A stretch of DNA of 44,566 bases, taken from the IMG/VR virus record IMGVR_UViG_3300035698_007784, positions 1 to 44,566 of that record, one strand, 5' to 3'. The stretch is from a virus. Numbering within the stretch: the stretch's first letter is position 1; each line of letters starts with the position of its first letter. Below the pieces are notes generated by a model. That model ran no database searches, was not told the DNA's origin, and saw only the letters and a list, made by a program, of their open reading frames with translations. The translations under genes and the position numbers were made by a program. Shown here piece after piece: positions 1 to 9,416 of the stretch.

Positions 1-1727
1 AAATCCTAGACGCAAATGGAGGCACTCCTGTTTTTAATGTTGATACGACTAATGAGAGGGTTGGGATTGGGACGGGGGCGCCTTCTCAAAAACTAGATGT
101 TGCGGGGAGTATAAACATAGATAGCTCTTTTGCTTATATGTATAATGGGGTTAACGCCTTGAAGCTTGATAAGAATGGTGAAGCTCTTTATTATTCAACT
201 TTAGTAGGTGTTGATGCAGGTAATACAGGTAATGCTAATTCTACAAGACAAACAGCATTAGGTTATCAGGCAGGTTGGTCAAACAGTGGAGCAAGACAAA
301 CAGCTTTAGGTTATCAGGCAGGTCTTTCAAACACTGGAGCGTATCAAACAGCCTTGGGTTATTATGCAGGTAATTTAAACAGTGGAGCAAGACAAACAGC
401 TTTAGGTTATCAGGCAGGTCGGTCAAACAGTGGAGCGTATCAAACAGCCTTGGGTATGTATGCAGGTTATTCAAACAGTGGATCAAGTCAAACAGCATTA
501 GGTTATGACGCAGGTCTTTCAAGCAGTGGAAACCAAGTAACCGGAATAGGTTATGAAGCAACAAGGAATAACTCTGGGAATGATGTTGTTGCTATTGGTT
601 ATCAGGCAGGGAAAGATAATACAGTTGCGAATCAGTTTATTGTTAAGCAAACTAATATTAATGCAGTGCCTTTGATACAGGGGAATTTTAGTACAGGCAA
701 CGTCGGGATTGGGACGACTACCTTCGGCACCTCCGCCGCCAAAGTCCTAGCCATAGGTTCCGGCACAGCCCCAACCACCTCTCCTGCAAACGCCGTTCAA
801 CTCTGGAGTGCGGACCTAGCAGGCGGGGCAGGGACAGCAGCCTTGCACCTGCGAACGGAGGATGACGTTGAGCATGTGTTTGGGTCCAAGGTAGGCATTG
901 GGACGACGGACCCCAATGAACTCCTAGACGTGGACGGGGACGCACTATTCGATAACGTAATTGTTGAAAGTACGGTCAAAATCACAGAACAAGCCGCAGC
1001 TAATGCAGATGTTGCTACTATAGGCCAAGTGTGGGTAAAGGATGACGTACCTAATCAAGCGTACTTTACCGATGACGCCGGAACGGACCATCCATTAGTA
1101 GCGACCTATGGTGAGATGTTCTTCTATGAGTCTGCCGGTACTGAGACTGTTGGAGAAACTAGCCAATATTACGGAGTACAAGGGCAGTTTGCTGGAGATG
1201 ATTTAGCTGGCTGGACTTTTGTTGCTGGATCAAGTGGTGTAGGCACCATAACAACTGACGAGGGCACTCGTATAAACATAAACGATGTAACGCATGGTCT
1301 AATAAGTGGAGATTACATAAACGTCCAATCATCAAACCATGCGGGAACGGCTGAGGTTAATTATGTTGATGCTAATAACTTTGACATTCTTATCGCGTAT
1401 GTAGGGGACGAAGCGTGTACTTGGCAAGAAGGAGATCACCTACTTGCTGGTGCTGGGTCAGCAGGGAAGTATCTGATAAGCGTATCGGTCACGGCCTCCG
1501 CTGGTGCAGCAGCCAAAGAGTATAAATTTGAAGGCGTACAAAACGCTACACACATAGACCAAACGGCCTTTGATATCACCACAAGTGGAACGAAACACCA
1601 ATCGGGTGCGTCCTTTAGTTTGATTACGATAGCTGAAGCAGATCGTATTTGGTTGCAATTTAAGAACCAGACTGATACTCAAGATTTAGAATACCAACAC
1701 GCGAATGTAAATCTAGTGAGATTATAA
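1..1727 (+). CDS. Tail fibre / trimeric adhesin-like protein, C-terminal part (5' end off the window)
   Basis: The frame is open from the first base (codons from position 3), so the gene enters from outside; the first in-window ATG at 138 is probably internal. In order it shows a V-G-I-G-T module (about 1-75), eight 16-residue repeats of the type xQTALGYQAGxSNSGx (246-629) resembling YadA-head/left-handed beta-roll repeats, further VGIGTT modules (about 700 and 890), and a C-terminal region of about 180 residues with jelly-roll-like beta composition. I see no S74 chaperone domain. The CDS at 43429 runs off the right end in a compatible frame; joining the two gives 955 codons including the stop. 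Likely role: receptor-binding fibre at the virion tip. Fibre assignment is good; whether the two ends abut directly is not proven, because both lie in repeats. Confidence 0.75.
   Translation, partial: ILDANGGTPVFNVDTTNERVGIGTGAPSQKLDVAGSINIDSSFAYMYNGVNALKLDKNGEALYYSTLVGVDAGNTGNANSTRQTALGYQAGWSNSGARQTALGYQAGLSNTGAYQTALGYYAGNLNSGARQTALGYQAGRSNSGAYQTALGMYAGYSNSGSSQTALGYDAGLSSSGNQVTGIGYEATRNNSGNDVVAIGYQAGKDNTVANQFIVKQTNINAVPLIQGNFSTGNVGIGTTTFGTSAAKVLAIGSGTAPTTSPANAVQLWSADLAGGAGTAALHLRTEDDVEHVFGSKVGIGTTDPNELLDVDGDALFDNVIVESTVKITEQAAANADVATIGQVWVKDDVPNQAYFTDDAGTDHPLVATYGEMFFYESAGTETVGETSQYYGVQGQFAGDDLAGWTFVAGSSGVGTITTDEGTRININDVTHGLISGDYINVQSSNHAGTAEVNYVDANNFDILIAYVGDEACTWQEGDHLLAGAGSAGKYLISVSVTASAGAAAKEYKFEGVQNATHIDQTAFDITTSGTKHQSGASFSLITIAEADRIWLQFKNQTDTQDLEYQHANVNLVRL
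246..629 (+). repeat. Eight tandem 48-bp repeats coding a 16-aa beta-roll unit
   Basis: Eight in-frame units of 48 bp, each giving a variant of (R/Y)QTALGYQAGxSNSGA. The first six are close copies; the last two (QVTGIGYEAT.., DVVAIGYQAG..) have diverged towards the classical YadA-head motif. Tandem near-identical units of this kind can change copy number by recombination. Confidence 0.9.
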
Positions 1728-1739
1728 ATAGGGGCAAGC

Positions 1740-2093
1740 ATGAAGAAAGTAATCGTACTACTGTTAATCCTGGCGACACAGGCGTCGGCCATTGATATCT
1801 CGTTCACCGTGGCTGCGGAAAACGCATTGCTATACCTGACATCACTCGAAGGCAATGCAGGCAAGACGCTAGTCCTTCGATACAAAGGGGACGACGTTAC
1901 GGCTGAGTTCGTAGCACCAGCCAAGGACCCGAATGAAACTAATATACAGTACGGCGGTCGGGTAAGTTACCTCTTGAACCTGGCAAACCACCAATTGTAC
2001 GTCCGGCAGGCTCGCTACGAAGCACAGAAGGCCAAGCGAGATGCTATCCTGTTGTCAGATCCTAACGACCCAAACGATCCAAATTCTTTATAA
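1740..2093 (+). CDS. Small exported protein of the tail cluster, unknown function
   Basis: 117 aa, unrecognised. It starts with a clear Sec-type signal peptide (MKKVIVLLLILATQASA, predicted cleavage after the ASA). The mature part is mixed alpha/beta and ends in a (DPN)3-SL tail encoded by an imperfect 9-bp repeat. A Shine-Dalgarno (AGGGG) lies seven bases before the ATG. It sits 12 bp after the tail-fibre gene and 11 bp before the first ejection-protein-like gene, so it is part of the late operon. It could be a small fibre accessory or chaperone; nothing in the sequence decides this. Confidence 0.7.
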   Translation: MKKVIVLLLILATQASAIDISFTVAAENALLYLTSLEGNAGKTLVLRYKGDDVTAEFVAPAKDPNETNIQYGGRVSYLLNLANHQLYVRQARYEAQKAKRDAILLSDPNDPNDPNSL

Positions 2094-2104
2094 AGGATAC
2101 TAAT

Positions 2105-2986
2105 ATGTATCACGACGAATTTAAACTAAGCCCACCGAAAGACAAATATTCTATCTTTGGGATGAGCAAACGTGATTTCGTTGGTGGAATGGTTGGAGGC
2201 ATTGGTGGCGTTGTTGATATGGCTATCGACAATGAACAGGCCGCACAACCTTATACCGCAAATACGACTTCAGCTCTTAATCCAAACCAAGAGGCATTTG
2301 CCAACCAGTTTTATGGACAGGCTATGCCACAGATAGGACAACCTGGAAGATCTTATCAGGGTCAACGAGTCGCGGATATGTCGTCTCTTCAGCAGCAAGG
2401 ATTTGGTCTTGCCGGGCAAACCCCTGGATTAGCTGGGCCTATTTATGGTGGGGCGCAGAACATCATGCAGAATCTTAGTCAAGATCCTAGCCAGATGTTC
2501 CAGCCGGTTGCGAATGCTGCGTTTAATACGTTCCAAAATAGAATTGCTCCTGACATTATGAATCGGTTTTCTAATACAGGTAGTGCCGATTCAGGTATGG
2601 CACAACAGACACTCGGTAGGGCTGGAACGGACCTATCCACGCAGTTATTTGGACAACTAGCCTCTATGCAGCAACAAGCGATGGGCAATCAGATAAGTGC
2701 CTTGCCTCAGATGGCTAACTTTGCTCAGTTGCCCACCCAAATGGGAGCCCAGATGGCTTCTCTTGGTGGACAACAGAGAGGTATAGGTCAAGAGTATCTA
2801 ACAGCAAATCAACAGCGATTTAATGAGCAAGACCCAAGTAAGAATCCTTGGTTGGCTCTGGGCCTCAACACTCTTCCTTCTTCTGGACAATTCCAAGATA
2901 CAGCGATGCTACAGCAACCCGTGTCACAGAATGAGGCTTTGGCTGGATCTATGAAATCAGCATTCGACCCATTTGATTGGTTTTAA
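2105..2986 (+). CDS. Putative internal virion / DNA-ejection protein
   Basis: 293 aa, low complexity, rich in Q, A, G and M. A glycine-rich possible membrane-active segment near residues 25-40 (GGMVGGIGGVV) is followed by long glutamine-rich helices. Short-tailed phages of the P22 type carry three such ejection proteins beside the tail genes; composition and position just after the fibre gene and before two similar large genes fit that role. No sequence motif proves it. It could instead be a minor head protein. Confidence 0.5.
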   Translation: MYHDEFKLSPPKDKYSIFGMSKRDFVGGMVGGIGGVVDMAIDNEQAAQPYTANTTSALNPNQEAFANQFYGQAMPQIGQPGRSYQGQRVADMSSLQQQGFGLAGQTPGLAGPIYGGAQNIMQNLSQDPSQMFQPVANAAFNTFQNRIAPDIMNRFSNTGSADSGMAQQTLGRAGTDLSTQLFGQLASMQQQAMGNQISALPQMANFAQLPTQMGAQMASLGGQQRGIGQEYLTANQQRFNEQDPSKNPWLALGLNTLPSSGQFQDTAMLQQPVSQNEALAGSMKSAFDPFDWF

Positions 2987-3000
2987 GGTAAGGTGATATT

Positions 3001-4221
3001 ATGGCTTTCGTAGTTTTACCAAGGCAACAGAGAAGCAGGAATGCTCCACAGGCATTTAACATGCTTGGCCAAGGCATTGATGGAATGATAAATTCAATGC
3101 AAGAGGGTAAAGATTCTAAACGTCTAAAAACTTGGTCGGATGGTGGGTTTGAAGGACCAATGCCAGAGTTCTCTTCCGCTAGATATCAACAGATGGCAGC
3201 TTCAAGGCGGCTAGATGAAGCAAAGGCAATGGAGGACTTTAGACGACGTGCTGAGTCCATGGCAGCGATTCAGGGCATAACGCAGGGCCAACAAGCCTTT
3301 GACCCCAATATGCAGCCTCCAGGGTCTCTGGATCAGTCTGGGTTTAGCTATCAGAACCAGCCGAATGCACAAGGGTTTGCTATGGGTGGCCAATCTGGTC
3401 CACAGCAGGGTCCACAGCCCCCAGGGTATCAGTTCCCTCAACAGGGTGGGTATAATAACCAACAGCTCAGTGCTATAGGCAGGAACCCCGTTGCCTCTAA
3501 TGCTATTATGGCTCAGATGATGCAGGGGATGGACCCACAGACAACGCTGAATCGTGAGCTTACTCAATCACAGATAGACAAGAACAAAGCATCTCTTTCC
3601 CCAGTTGAGTCTCCTTCAGATTACCGACACCGAGTGGCTCTTGAACAAGGACACGAACCAGGAACGTCTGGATATAATAGAGTAGTATCGACAGCTATCC
3701 CTATTTCTGAAAATCCCATAAAAGCAGTTAATGAATTAAGAAAAGAGTTTAATTCAAACAAAGTTTTAGAAAGATATGAGATAACAAAACGTGCTGAAAG
3801 AGTAATGGAAAAAGCATTGGCCTATTCAAAACAACCAGGATTGAAATCACGAATTGGTTCGGATCAGACGCTTGGAGTATTGTTTCAAAAAGTATTAGAT
3901 CCTGATTCAGTTGTTAGAGAAAGTGAATACGCACGAACTCCAGCTGGAGCTGCGGTACTTAATAAAATCAAATCTACGCCAGAAAAATTACTTAGAGGTG
4001 GACTTGCACTTGTAGATGAAGATAGAGATGCTTTGTTTTTGATAGCACAGCAGACTTTGAATGCTGACAAGCAAGCTATGAATGAGCATATAGAAAGATA
4101 TGAAATAATTGCAGAGGCAACTAACATCAAAAACAAAAAGGGCCTTTTTGGTAATATCAAGAAGTTTGATATTCAGGGCCAATCTGAAGACGCTGTCTTA
4201 CTTAAAAAGGCTGGTTTCTAA
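3001..4221 (+). CDS. Putative internal virion / DNA-ejection protein
   Basis: 406 aa. The N-terminal half (about 1-190) is disordered and rich in Q, G, P and M; the C-terminal half is charged and helical (about 230-400). There is no signal peptide. Its stop overlaps the next start (TAATG), which suggests translational coupling with the 687-aa protein. This two-part layout and the position between another Q-rich protein and a large helical protein suit a set of ejected core proteins. Family not recognised with certainty. Confidence 0.5.
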   Translation: MAFVVLPRQQRSRNAPQAFNMLGQGIDGMINSMQEGKDSKRLKTWSDGGFEGPMPEFSSARYQQMAASRRLDEAKAMEDFRRRAESMAAIQGITQGQQAFDPNMQPPGSLDQSGFSYQNQPNAQGFAMGGQSGPQQGPQPPGYQFPQQGGYNNQQLSAIGRNPVASNAIMAQMMQGMDPQTTLNRELTQSQIDKNKASLSPVESPSDYRHRVALEQGHEPGTSGYNRVVSTAIPISENPIKAVNELRKEFNSNKVLERYEITKRAERVMEKALAYSKQPGLKSRIGSDQTLGVLFQKVLDPDSVVRESEYARTPAGAAVLNKIKSTPEKLLRGGLALVDEDRDALFLIAQQTLNADKQAMNEHIERYEIIAEATNIKNKKGLFGNIKKFDIQGQSEDAVLLKKAGF

Positions 4222-6284
4222 TGAGAGAAGTAACAGAGCAAGACAGGGCGTTATGGCAGCTTGGACAAAGAGGAACTGTCCTGCCTGGAACTGCTACGGA
4301 TCAACAAAAAGCTGTGTGGGAAATGGGACAAAAAGCTATCCCCCTTCCCGAACAAGCAAAACAACTTCAGGGCCAAGCAGGTCAAGAGGTAATACGTTCA
4401 ACTCCTCTTAAATCAGCGGGTCAACAGGGGGTATATTCTCCTTCTTATCCAGAAAAAGCAAATCAAGCTCAAGCAGGACAAGAAACAATATCGTCAACCC
4501 CCCTTACCTGGGAGGATCAGCTAGAGAATCGTACCATGGACTATGCCCAAAGCCTGTTAGAAGATGGGACTATTGTAGAAAAGAAGCCTGGATTGCTACA
4601 AAGGCTAGTTGGTGAAATACCTCAGACCGGTGGAAGTATCGCAGCGGTGAAGTACGGACTTCCTGAACTCACGAGAAGAACAGCATCCCTCCCCCCAAGT
4701 ATTAGGGTTCCGGCAGTTGCATTAGGAACAATGGGACTTGCAGGACTAGGTGGGATTGGTGGAGAGTGGGCGAAGGCTGGCTTTAAATCATACCAGACAG
4801 GGGATGAAATTAATTGGAATGATTTGAAGGATGAGGCATCTGCTGCATTTATTGAAGAATCTCTTGGTGAAGGTGGTGGTCTACTTCTCGGCCAAGCACT
4901 TAAAGGTGCTGGCAGGGCACTTGGTATTGGGAAAAATACAAAAGAGGGCGCAAAAGAAGCAGCTTTACTAGCGAGAAGAGGAGGAACAAACGCTACGCTT
5001 GGACAGCTATCTAACAACAGACTAGCAGGAGTTGCTGAAGGTGTTGCTGAGAAGTTTACTTTTGGTAGTCGTGCTTTACGTACCATAAAAAACGTAGGTC
5101 AAGCAAAAGCGATTAAAGATTCTGGACAAGACCTTTTACAAGGATTTGCAGATGAATTTGGAAAGAGCCTATCTGCCAGTGAAGCCGGTGAAGTTGCACT
5201 TGAAGCTATTAATAATAGCAGACGATTTCGGCAAGCCGGAAGCAAGGCTTATTACAAGAGACTAGATAAGACAATTAGAAAGTCTGGAGCAAAAAAGAAA
5301 AAGATTGTTGACTTCCGTCCACATAAAAGAATGGCTGAACAAAAGCTAAGTGGAAGAATACAACCTGGAGTAACAGACGAACTGATTTCAATGGCGAATA
5401 AAGTTAAGAACCTCCCAGATTTTGGCACTTTTAATGAGGCAAATGCATTGAGGAGTGGGTTACATATAGAGGTCGGAGTCGCTGAAAATATTAGTGGAAT
5501 TAATCCAATAAAGGGGTTTGCTAAACAGTTAACAAAGATGACAGACAATCAAATGACTTCTGCATTTAGCAAAACCCCAAAGACTAAAGAAGTCGTAAAT
5601 GCATGGAGGTCGGCAAACGCATTTCATAGAGCTGGAAAGGAAGAGTTAAACACTAAGATCATAAAGAGTCTTGCAAAGACTCTTGAAGACCAGCCACAAA
5701 AACTAACAAGTCTTCTTTTTGAAAAGCATGGAGTTACGGCAGTTAAGAATGCAAGAAAAGTTCTTCCTGATAAAACTTGGAAGGCTGTTAAGTTTTCTCT
5801 TGTTGAGCAGACAATGGAAGCGGCATCAAAAGATGGGATACCACAAGGAAAGAAATTTTCTTCTCTTCTGTATGACAAACTTGGCAAAGATGTTATGGGT
5901 GCAACGTTTACAGGAAAAGAGTTAGCTTCAATAGAGAATTTCAGTAAAGCTGTATCCAGGCTACAGGAAAACATAAACATTCCTGGCACTAGTGGATTGA
6001 TCGTTGGCGGTGCCCAGATTGGTGCGATTGGTGCAGCATCTCAGGGATATCTCAAGCCAATCATTGCAGTGCTTGGTGGTCCAAAGATCGCTTCTTTGAT
6101 TGCGACGAATAAGGTTTGGACGGATATCGCAATTGAAGGATTACAAGCTCCGAGGATATCATCGCCAGTAGTAAAGATGGCGAATCTGGTTAGAAGGTTA
6201 CAAAAGAATGAAGACATAAAGGCACGCAAGAGGAAAATACCGGTAAAAGAACCAACGCAATTCAAAGGATCTAGAGGCTACTAA
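4221..6284 (+). CDS. Large internal virion protein (putative DNA-ejection protein)
   Basis: 687 aa. The N-terminus carries two related stretches containing (A/V)GQE..(R/S)STPL (about residues 55-95). A hydrophobic glycine/alanine region follows (about 160-190), then long charged helices, and a second hydrophobic G/A stretch near 590-630. The C-terminal 30 residues are strongly basic. Size, amphipathic content and location at the end of the ejection-like trio suggest a protein expelled with the DNA. I see no lytic transglycosylase motif. Start and stop overlap both neighbours by one base (TAATG), so the three genes are probably translated as a unit. Confidence 0.55.
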   Translation: MREVTEQDRALWQLGQRGTVLPGTATDQQKAVWEMGQKAIPLPEQAKQLQGQAGQEVIRSTPLKSAGQQGVYSPSYPEKANQAQAGQETISSTPLTWEDQLENRTMDYAQSLLEDGTIVEKKPGLLQRLVGEIPQTGGSIAAVKYGLPELTRRTASLPPSIRVPAVALGTMGLAGLGGIGGEWAKAGFKSYQTGDEINWNDLKDEASAAFIEESLGEGGGLLLGQALKGAGRALGIGKNTKEGAKEAALLARRGGTNATLGQLSNNRLAGVAEGVAEKFTFGSRALRTIKNVGQAKAIKDSGQDLLQGFADEFGKSLSASEAGEVALEAINNSRRFRQAGSKAYYKRLDKTIRKSGAKKKKIVDFRPHKRMAEQKLSGRIQPGVTDELISMANKVKNLPDFGTFNEANALRSGLHIEVGVAENISGINPIKGFAKQLTKMTDNQMTSAFSKTPKTKEVVNAWRSANAFHRAGKEELNTKIIKSLAKTLEDQPQKLTSLLFEKHGVTAVKNARKVLPDKTWKAVKFSLVEQTMEAASKDGIPQGKKFSSLLYDKLGKDVMGATFTGKELASIENFSKAVSRLQENINIPGTSGLIVGGAQIGAIGAASQGYLKPIIAVLGGPKIASLIATNKVWTDIAIEGLQAPRISSPVVKMANLVRRLQKNEDIKARKRKIPVKEPTQFKGSRGY

Positions 6285-8593
6285 TGAAATACCTAATCCC
6301 CCTACTACTAACCGTATCTTGCTTTGCAGCGTTTGACGAAACCAACCCGTCAGCGAATACCCCGATAAACACCGCGTACTCTGAGATTCGAGCTAACTTT
6401 GCAGCTATCGCCACCAGGTCATATGATGTTTCATCTGAGACTTATGGGGCTGTCGGTGACGGATCAACAAACGATGAAACAGCCATAGAAGCGGCGATCA
6501 CTGCGGCGGCGGTCAATGGTGGGCTTGTGTTCTTCCCAACAACGGGGAATGCCTACAAATTCATAGAATCCATTAACGTCCCGGCGAACGTGTCTTTAGT
6601 GTTCGCCCCTGGAGCCTCTCTTATGGGGGATGGCTCTGCCACATTAGATGTCAATGGGCTTTTGGTGGATACCATCCATCAGGTTTTTGAAAGCACTATG
6701 ACAGCTACGGGGTTTGAAAAGAATGACTTTGTTAGACCTGAATGGTGGGGGGCTGTCGGTGATTATGATACGTCAACAAACACCGGAACTGATGACAATG
6801 TTGCATTCCAAGCGGCTGTCAATGCGGTCACCTCTGGCAACAACAAGACGGTTCGGATTACGAATAGCGCATACTACCTTGCGTCTCCTGTTGAAATCTT
6901 GGCTCCCGGCGAGATACGTATTCAAGGTCCCGCAGGTGCCTACGCCGAAGATTCGTCCGGATCTGTTCAGTCTAATTTCTATGGTGTCACTGGGATGGAG
7001 TGCTTCTTTGATATCGGGGGTGGTGCGGCAACGTCCATGTTCTCAATCGAATTTGATGGAGTTAAGTTCTGCGGCACAAATGGTGGGACTGCGGTGGACT
7101 CCGCGATTCATATCACTTCTACTTATACTGGCCCTGTGTGGCCGCTAATAATTCAACGGTGCTTTTTCGCTGGCTTCACCACGGCGGCGATTCACCAGGA
7201 ACAGGCCGGGCTGACGTACAACCAAGCCTTTGTCAGTATTACAAAATCTGCGTTCCACACCAGCACTTATTCTTATCTAGTTGCCTCTGGTAACAAGTGT
7301 GAAGGGTTGTACTTCTGTGACAACAGGGCACACCAAGGCGGTCGCATCAAGGGCACATTTGGGGGAGAAGTAAGGATAATTAGCAACAACCTCGAAGGCC
7401 AAGACGGTGAGCCGGTGATAAATATAACCGCCTCTGGTAATGCCCCCCGAGCCATTATCGAAGGCAATCGATTTGAATCGTGTAATGATGGGGACTATAT
7501 CATCTACATTGCCGCATCGTCTTCTATAGGTGCGTATGTTCGCACCGCTGGAAACAACTGGATTCTCTGTGACGCAGACGTTGCTTATATTGGGACCGTG
7601 CAGTGTGACGTAGACATACAAGACCCCGTCACTCAATACCATGTCCGAGCGACCGACTGTTCCGAAGTCGATCGGGTGGTTGGGGTTACTTATACTGGCT
7701 TTAGTATGCGGGCAAAGGATGTCATTTCTAAAGCCCTGCCTAGTGGGGTGGAAAACGCAGACTTAAGTAGCTCTACGACAAGCGGCGTTATCCCCACACC
7801 TTTTGGGATTAGAGAATACGCCTTGATTACAGATAACACCGCCCAAACACTAACGTTTGACGACTGGGCGACCCCAATGGCTCAGGGTGACTTGTTAGTG
7901 TTTAATGTGCTGTTGAAGTATTATGACGTTCCATCGTCTTATAGCTCTAGGGTAATCCTTAAAGACAATGATGGAACTACGCTTACCGCAAGCACTGGAA
8001 CCTTGTCGTTCATCACTACGGATGACTGGGTTGTTGTGACCTATATGTATGTCATTGAAGACGCCGTGTCTGGTACTGAGGATGATGCACTGAGGGCCAC
8101 CTTTAGGCCTTATGGGGTCTCTGGGTCTGGTGATGGGTGTATGGTTGCCGGTTACTCGGTCTATAAAGTTCTTGCTGCCAATATCGCAACAACTGAAGTT
8201 TCCCCATATATGTACCGGTCCCCGTATACAGTTGACACTGTAAATCTTCTCAGTACAACGACAGTCCCGTTAAACGCCAATGGGGACACAGCTCTTTATA
8301 CAGTCCCTACCGGTAAGCGGTGCCTACTACACAAGGCGATATTGGTTGCGGGTGCTGATGCAGGAACGTCTGATATCTCTATCGGTGCAAATGGGGCGGA
8401 AACAGATTTTGTTGGGGTGACAAATCTTGACAACGTGGATGCCGCATACGATTCGTGCTTGATTGCCCCCATACCTTCTGCCACACCAGCTACATTAAAG
8501 AGCTATGCCGCTGCTACGGTAATAGAAGCTCAAGTAGCGAATCAGGCGGGTAGTGCGACGAACACGGTGTATCTCTACGGTACGCTCTATTGA
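6284..8593 (+). CDS. Exported tailspike with pectate-lyase-type right-handed beta-helix
   Basis: 769 aa, the last rightward late gene. The N-terminal 17 or so residues form a signal peptide (MKYLIPLLLTVSCFAAF). Two copies of the pectate-lyase-superfamily entry motif follow: YGAVGDGSTNDETAIEAAI near residue 52 and WGAVGDYDTSTNTGTDD near 155. A long repetitive beta-helix runs to about residue 480, then beta-rich C-terminal domains of carbohydrate-binding or trimerisation type. Tailspikes of this fold usually bind or cut surface polysaccharide. The catalytic residues cannot be named from sequence alone. A secretion signal on a tailspike is unusual and is shared with several other late genes here. 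Confidence 0.7.
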   Translation: MKYLIPLLLTVSCFAAFDETNPSANTPINTAYSEIRANFAAIATRSYDVSSETYGAVGDGSTNDETAIEAAITAAAVNGGLVFFPTTGNAYKFIESINVPANVSLVFAPGASLMGDGSATLDVNGLLVDTIHQVFESTMTATGFEKNDFVRPEWWGAVGDYDTSTNTGTDDNVAFQAAVNAVTSGNNKTVRITNSAYYLASPVEILAPGEIRIQGPAGAYAEDSSGSVQSNFYGVTGMECFFDIGGGAATSMFSIEFDGVKFCGTNGGTAVDSAIHITSTYTGPVWPLIIQRCFFAGFTTAAIHQEQAGLTYNQAFVSITKSAFHTSTYSYLVASGNKCEGLYFCDNRAHQGGRIKGTFGGEVRIISNNLEGQDGEPVINITASGNAPRAIIEGNRFESCNDGDYIIYIAASSSIGAYVRTAGNNWILCDADVAYIGTVQCDVDIQDPVTQYHVRATDCSEVDRVVGVTYTGFSMRAKDVISKALPSGVENADLSSSTTSGVIPTPFGIREYALITDNTAQTLTFDDWATPMAQGDLLVFNVLLKYYDVPSSYSSRVILKDNDGTTLTASTGTLSFITTDDWVVVTYMYVIEDAVSGTEDDALRATFRPYGVSGSGDGCMVAGYSVYKVLAANIATTEVSPYMYRSPYTVDTVNLLSTTTVPLNANGDTALYTVPTGKRCLLHKAILVAGADAGTSDISIGANGAETDFVGVTNLDNVDAAYDSCLIAPIPSATPATLKSYAAATVIEAQVANQAGSATNTVYLYGTLY

Positions 8594-8651
8594 TCGGCGT
8601 CTACATCTAATACTTGCTTATTCTTACTCATTGGTTGCCTTTCAAAAAAAA

Positions 8652-8728
8652 CCCTGCCAGCGAGTCGTTATTAAGTTGTTAGAAGGTTCTGGCACTTTTA
8701 ACCGCCTTAACCGATGTTGCTGACAGGG
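8652..8728. terminator. Convergent terminator between the rightward late and leftward operons
   Basis: CCCTGCCAGC (8652-8661) pairs with GCTGACAGGG (8719-8728) with one mismatch. Read leftward, the stem is followed by a run of eight Ts, a good Rho-independent terminator for the minus strand with a long loop. A second hairpin, AACCGCC (8700-8706) with GGCGGTT (8727-8733), shares two bases with the first, so the two folds exclude each other. The whole gap 8594-8755 holds no gene. Confidence 0.65.
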
Positions 8729-8755
8729 CGGTTCTTTGCCCCGTGCAGGGAGTAG

Positions 8756-8899
8756 TTAATATGTTACCACAAAAGTCAAGCCAGCCGCAAACAACCAGTA
8801 CAAACACTTGCGCCAATCTCCACTAACTCCGTATGGGATCGACGCCAGGATGTCAATACATATCAAAACGGTTGGCAGTATTCTTGGGTCAAATTTCAT
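8756..8899 (-). CDS. 47-aa two-helix membrane protein (holin-like)
   Basis: Starting at the ATG at 8899, which overlaps the stop of the upstream gene (ATGA), it gives 47 aa with two hydrophobic segments (ILPTVLICIDILASI and CLYWLFAAGLTFVVTY) joined by a short charged turn. Small two-helix proteins at the end of a lysis cluster are often holins or antiholins. A longer frame extends upstream but has no reason to be used. It is the last gene of the leftward operon. Confidence 0.55.
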   Translation of the reverse strand: MKFDPRILPTVLICIDILASIPYGVSGDWRKCLYWLFAAGLTFVVTY

Positions 8900-9090
8900 T
8901 CTGTTTGATTCATCCGATCCACAGCGTCTCGCCGGGCCTGTCGCATCGTATCCCAATCATTCTGTGAGATTACGCCATTGTCTTTGAGAAGGTTCCCTAT
9001 CGCCAGCCAGGCCCTTACAAGGTCAGCAAGAATAAAGCTCAACTGTACGCCGGTTAGGATATCTGACATTATCTTTTTTTCTTTACTCAT
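8896..9090 (-). CDS. Small protein of the putative lysis cluster
   Basis: 64 aa, unrecognised. It has a moderately hydrophobic helix near the N-terminus (LSFILADLVRAWLAIGNLL) and a charged C-terminus. Its last part (ISQNDWDTMRQARRDAVDRM) resembles a segment of the adjacent lipoprotein (LSDGDWASIKQIAKEAHLYL), hinting at a shared fold or duplication. Four-base ATGA overlaps with both neighbours show a tightly coupled cluster. Confidence 0.6.
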   Translation of the reverse strand: MSKEKKIMSDILTGVQLSFILADLVRAWLAIGNLLKDNGVISQNDWDTMRQARRDAVDRMNQTE

Positions 9091-9416
9091 TCTTGATTCT
9101 CCAACAGATATTGTTGCAGACGATTAATTAACGGGCGAACGCGACCTTCCATGTCTGGCCTACTGACTCCTGCCTTTTCTGTCTCATACCAAAACTCTAG
9201 GTATAGGTGGGCTTCCTTGGCAATCTGCTTGATGCTCGCCCAGTCGCCATCTGAAAGCTTCTTCTGCTGTCGGAGTAGTATTGCAGAGTCTACCGTTGTG
9301 GTATAGGTCTGTTCTAGTACCGCACGGACTCCGTCAGAGCTTTGTAGGGTCTGACAGCCAGAGTAGACGGTGCATCCAGTTGTTAGGAACATTAACAGTA
9401 AGAGCTTGGTTTTCAT
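9087..9416 (-). CDS. Putative outer-membrane lipoprotein of the lysis cluster (o-spanin candidate)
   Basis: 109 aa with a lipoprotein signal (MKTKLLLLMFLTTGC, lipobox LTTGC, Cys15). The mature part is helical and soluble. In phages of diderm bacteria a small lipoprotein beside the holin is often the outer spanin, but I see no i-spanin partner with a periplasmic coiled coil. A superinfection-exclusion lipoprotein is the alternative. ATGA overlap at both ends. Confidence 0.6.
   Translation of the reverse strand: MKTKLLLLMFLTTGCTVYSGCQTLQSSDGVRAVLEQTYTTTVDSAILLRQQKKLSDGDWASIKQIAKEAHLYLEFWYETEKAGVSRPDMEGRVRPLINRLQQYLLENQE

Noticed and set aside
241-564. Minus-strand open frame of 107 codons across the fibre repeats
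   Set aside because: It is the antisense of the 48-bp repeats, has only repeat-derived composition and no Shine-Dalgarno.
246-629. CRISPR-like array
   Set aside because: Units are contiguous, in frame and coding, with no spacers between repeats.
8756-8956. 66-aa version of the terminal membrane protein
   Set aside because: Its first 19 codons overlap the previous gene; the ATGA-overlap start at 8899 leaves the complete two-helix protein.
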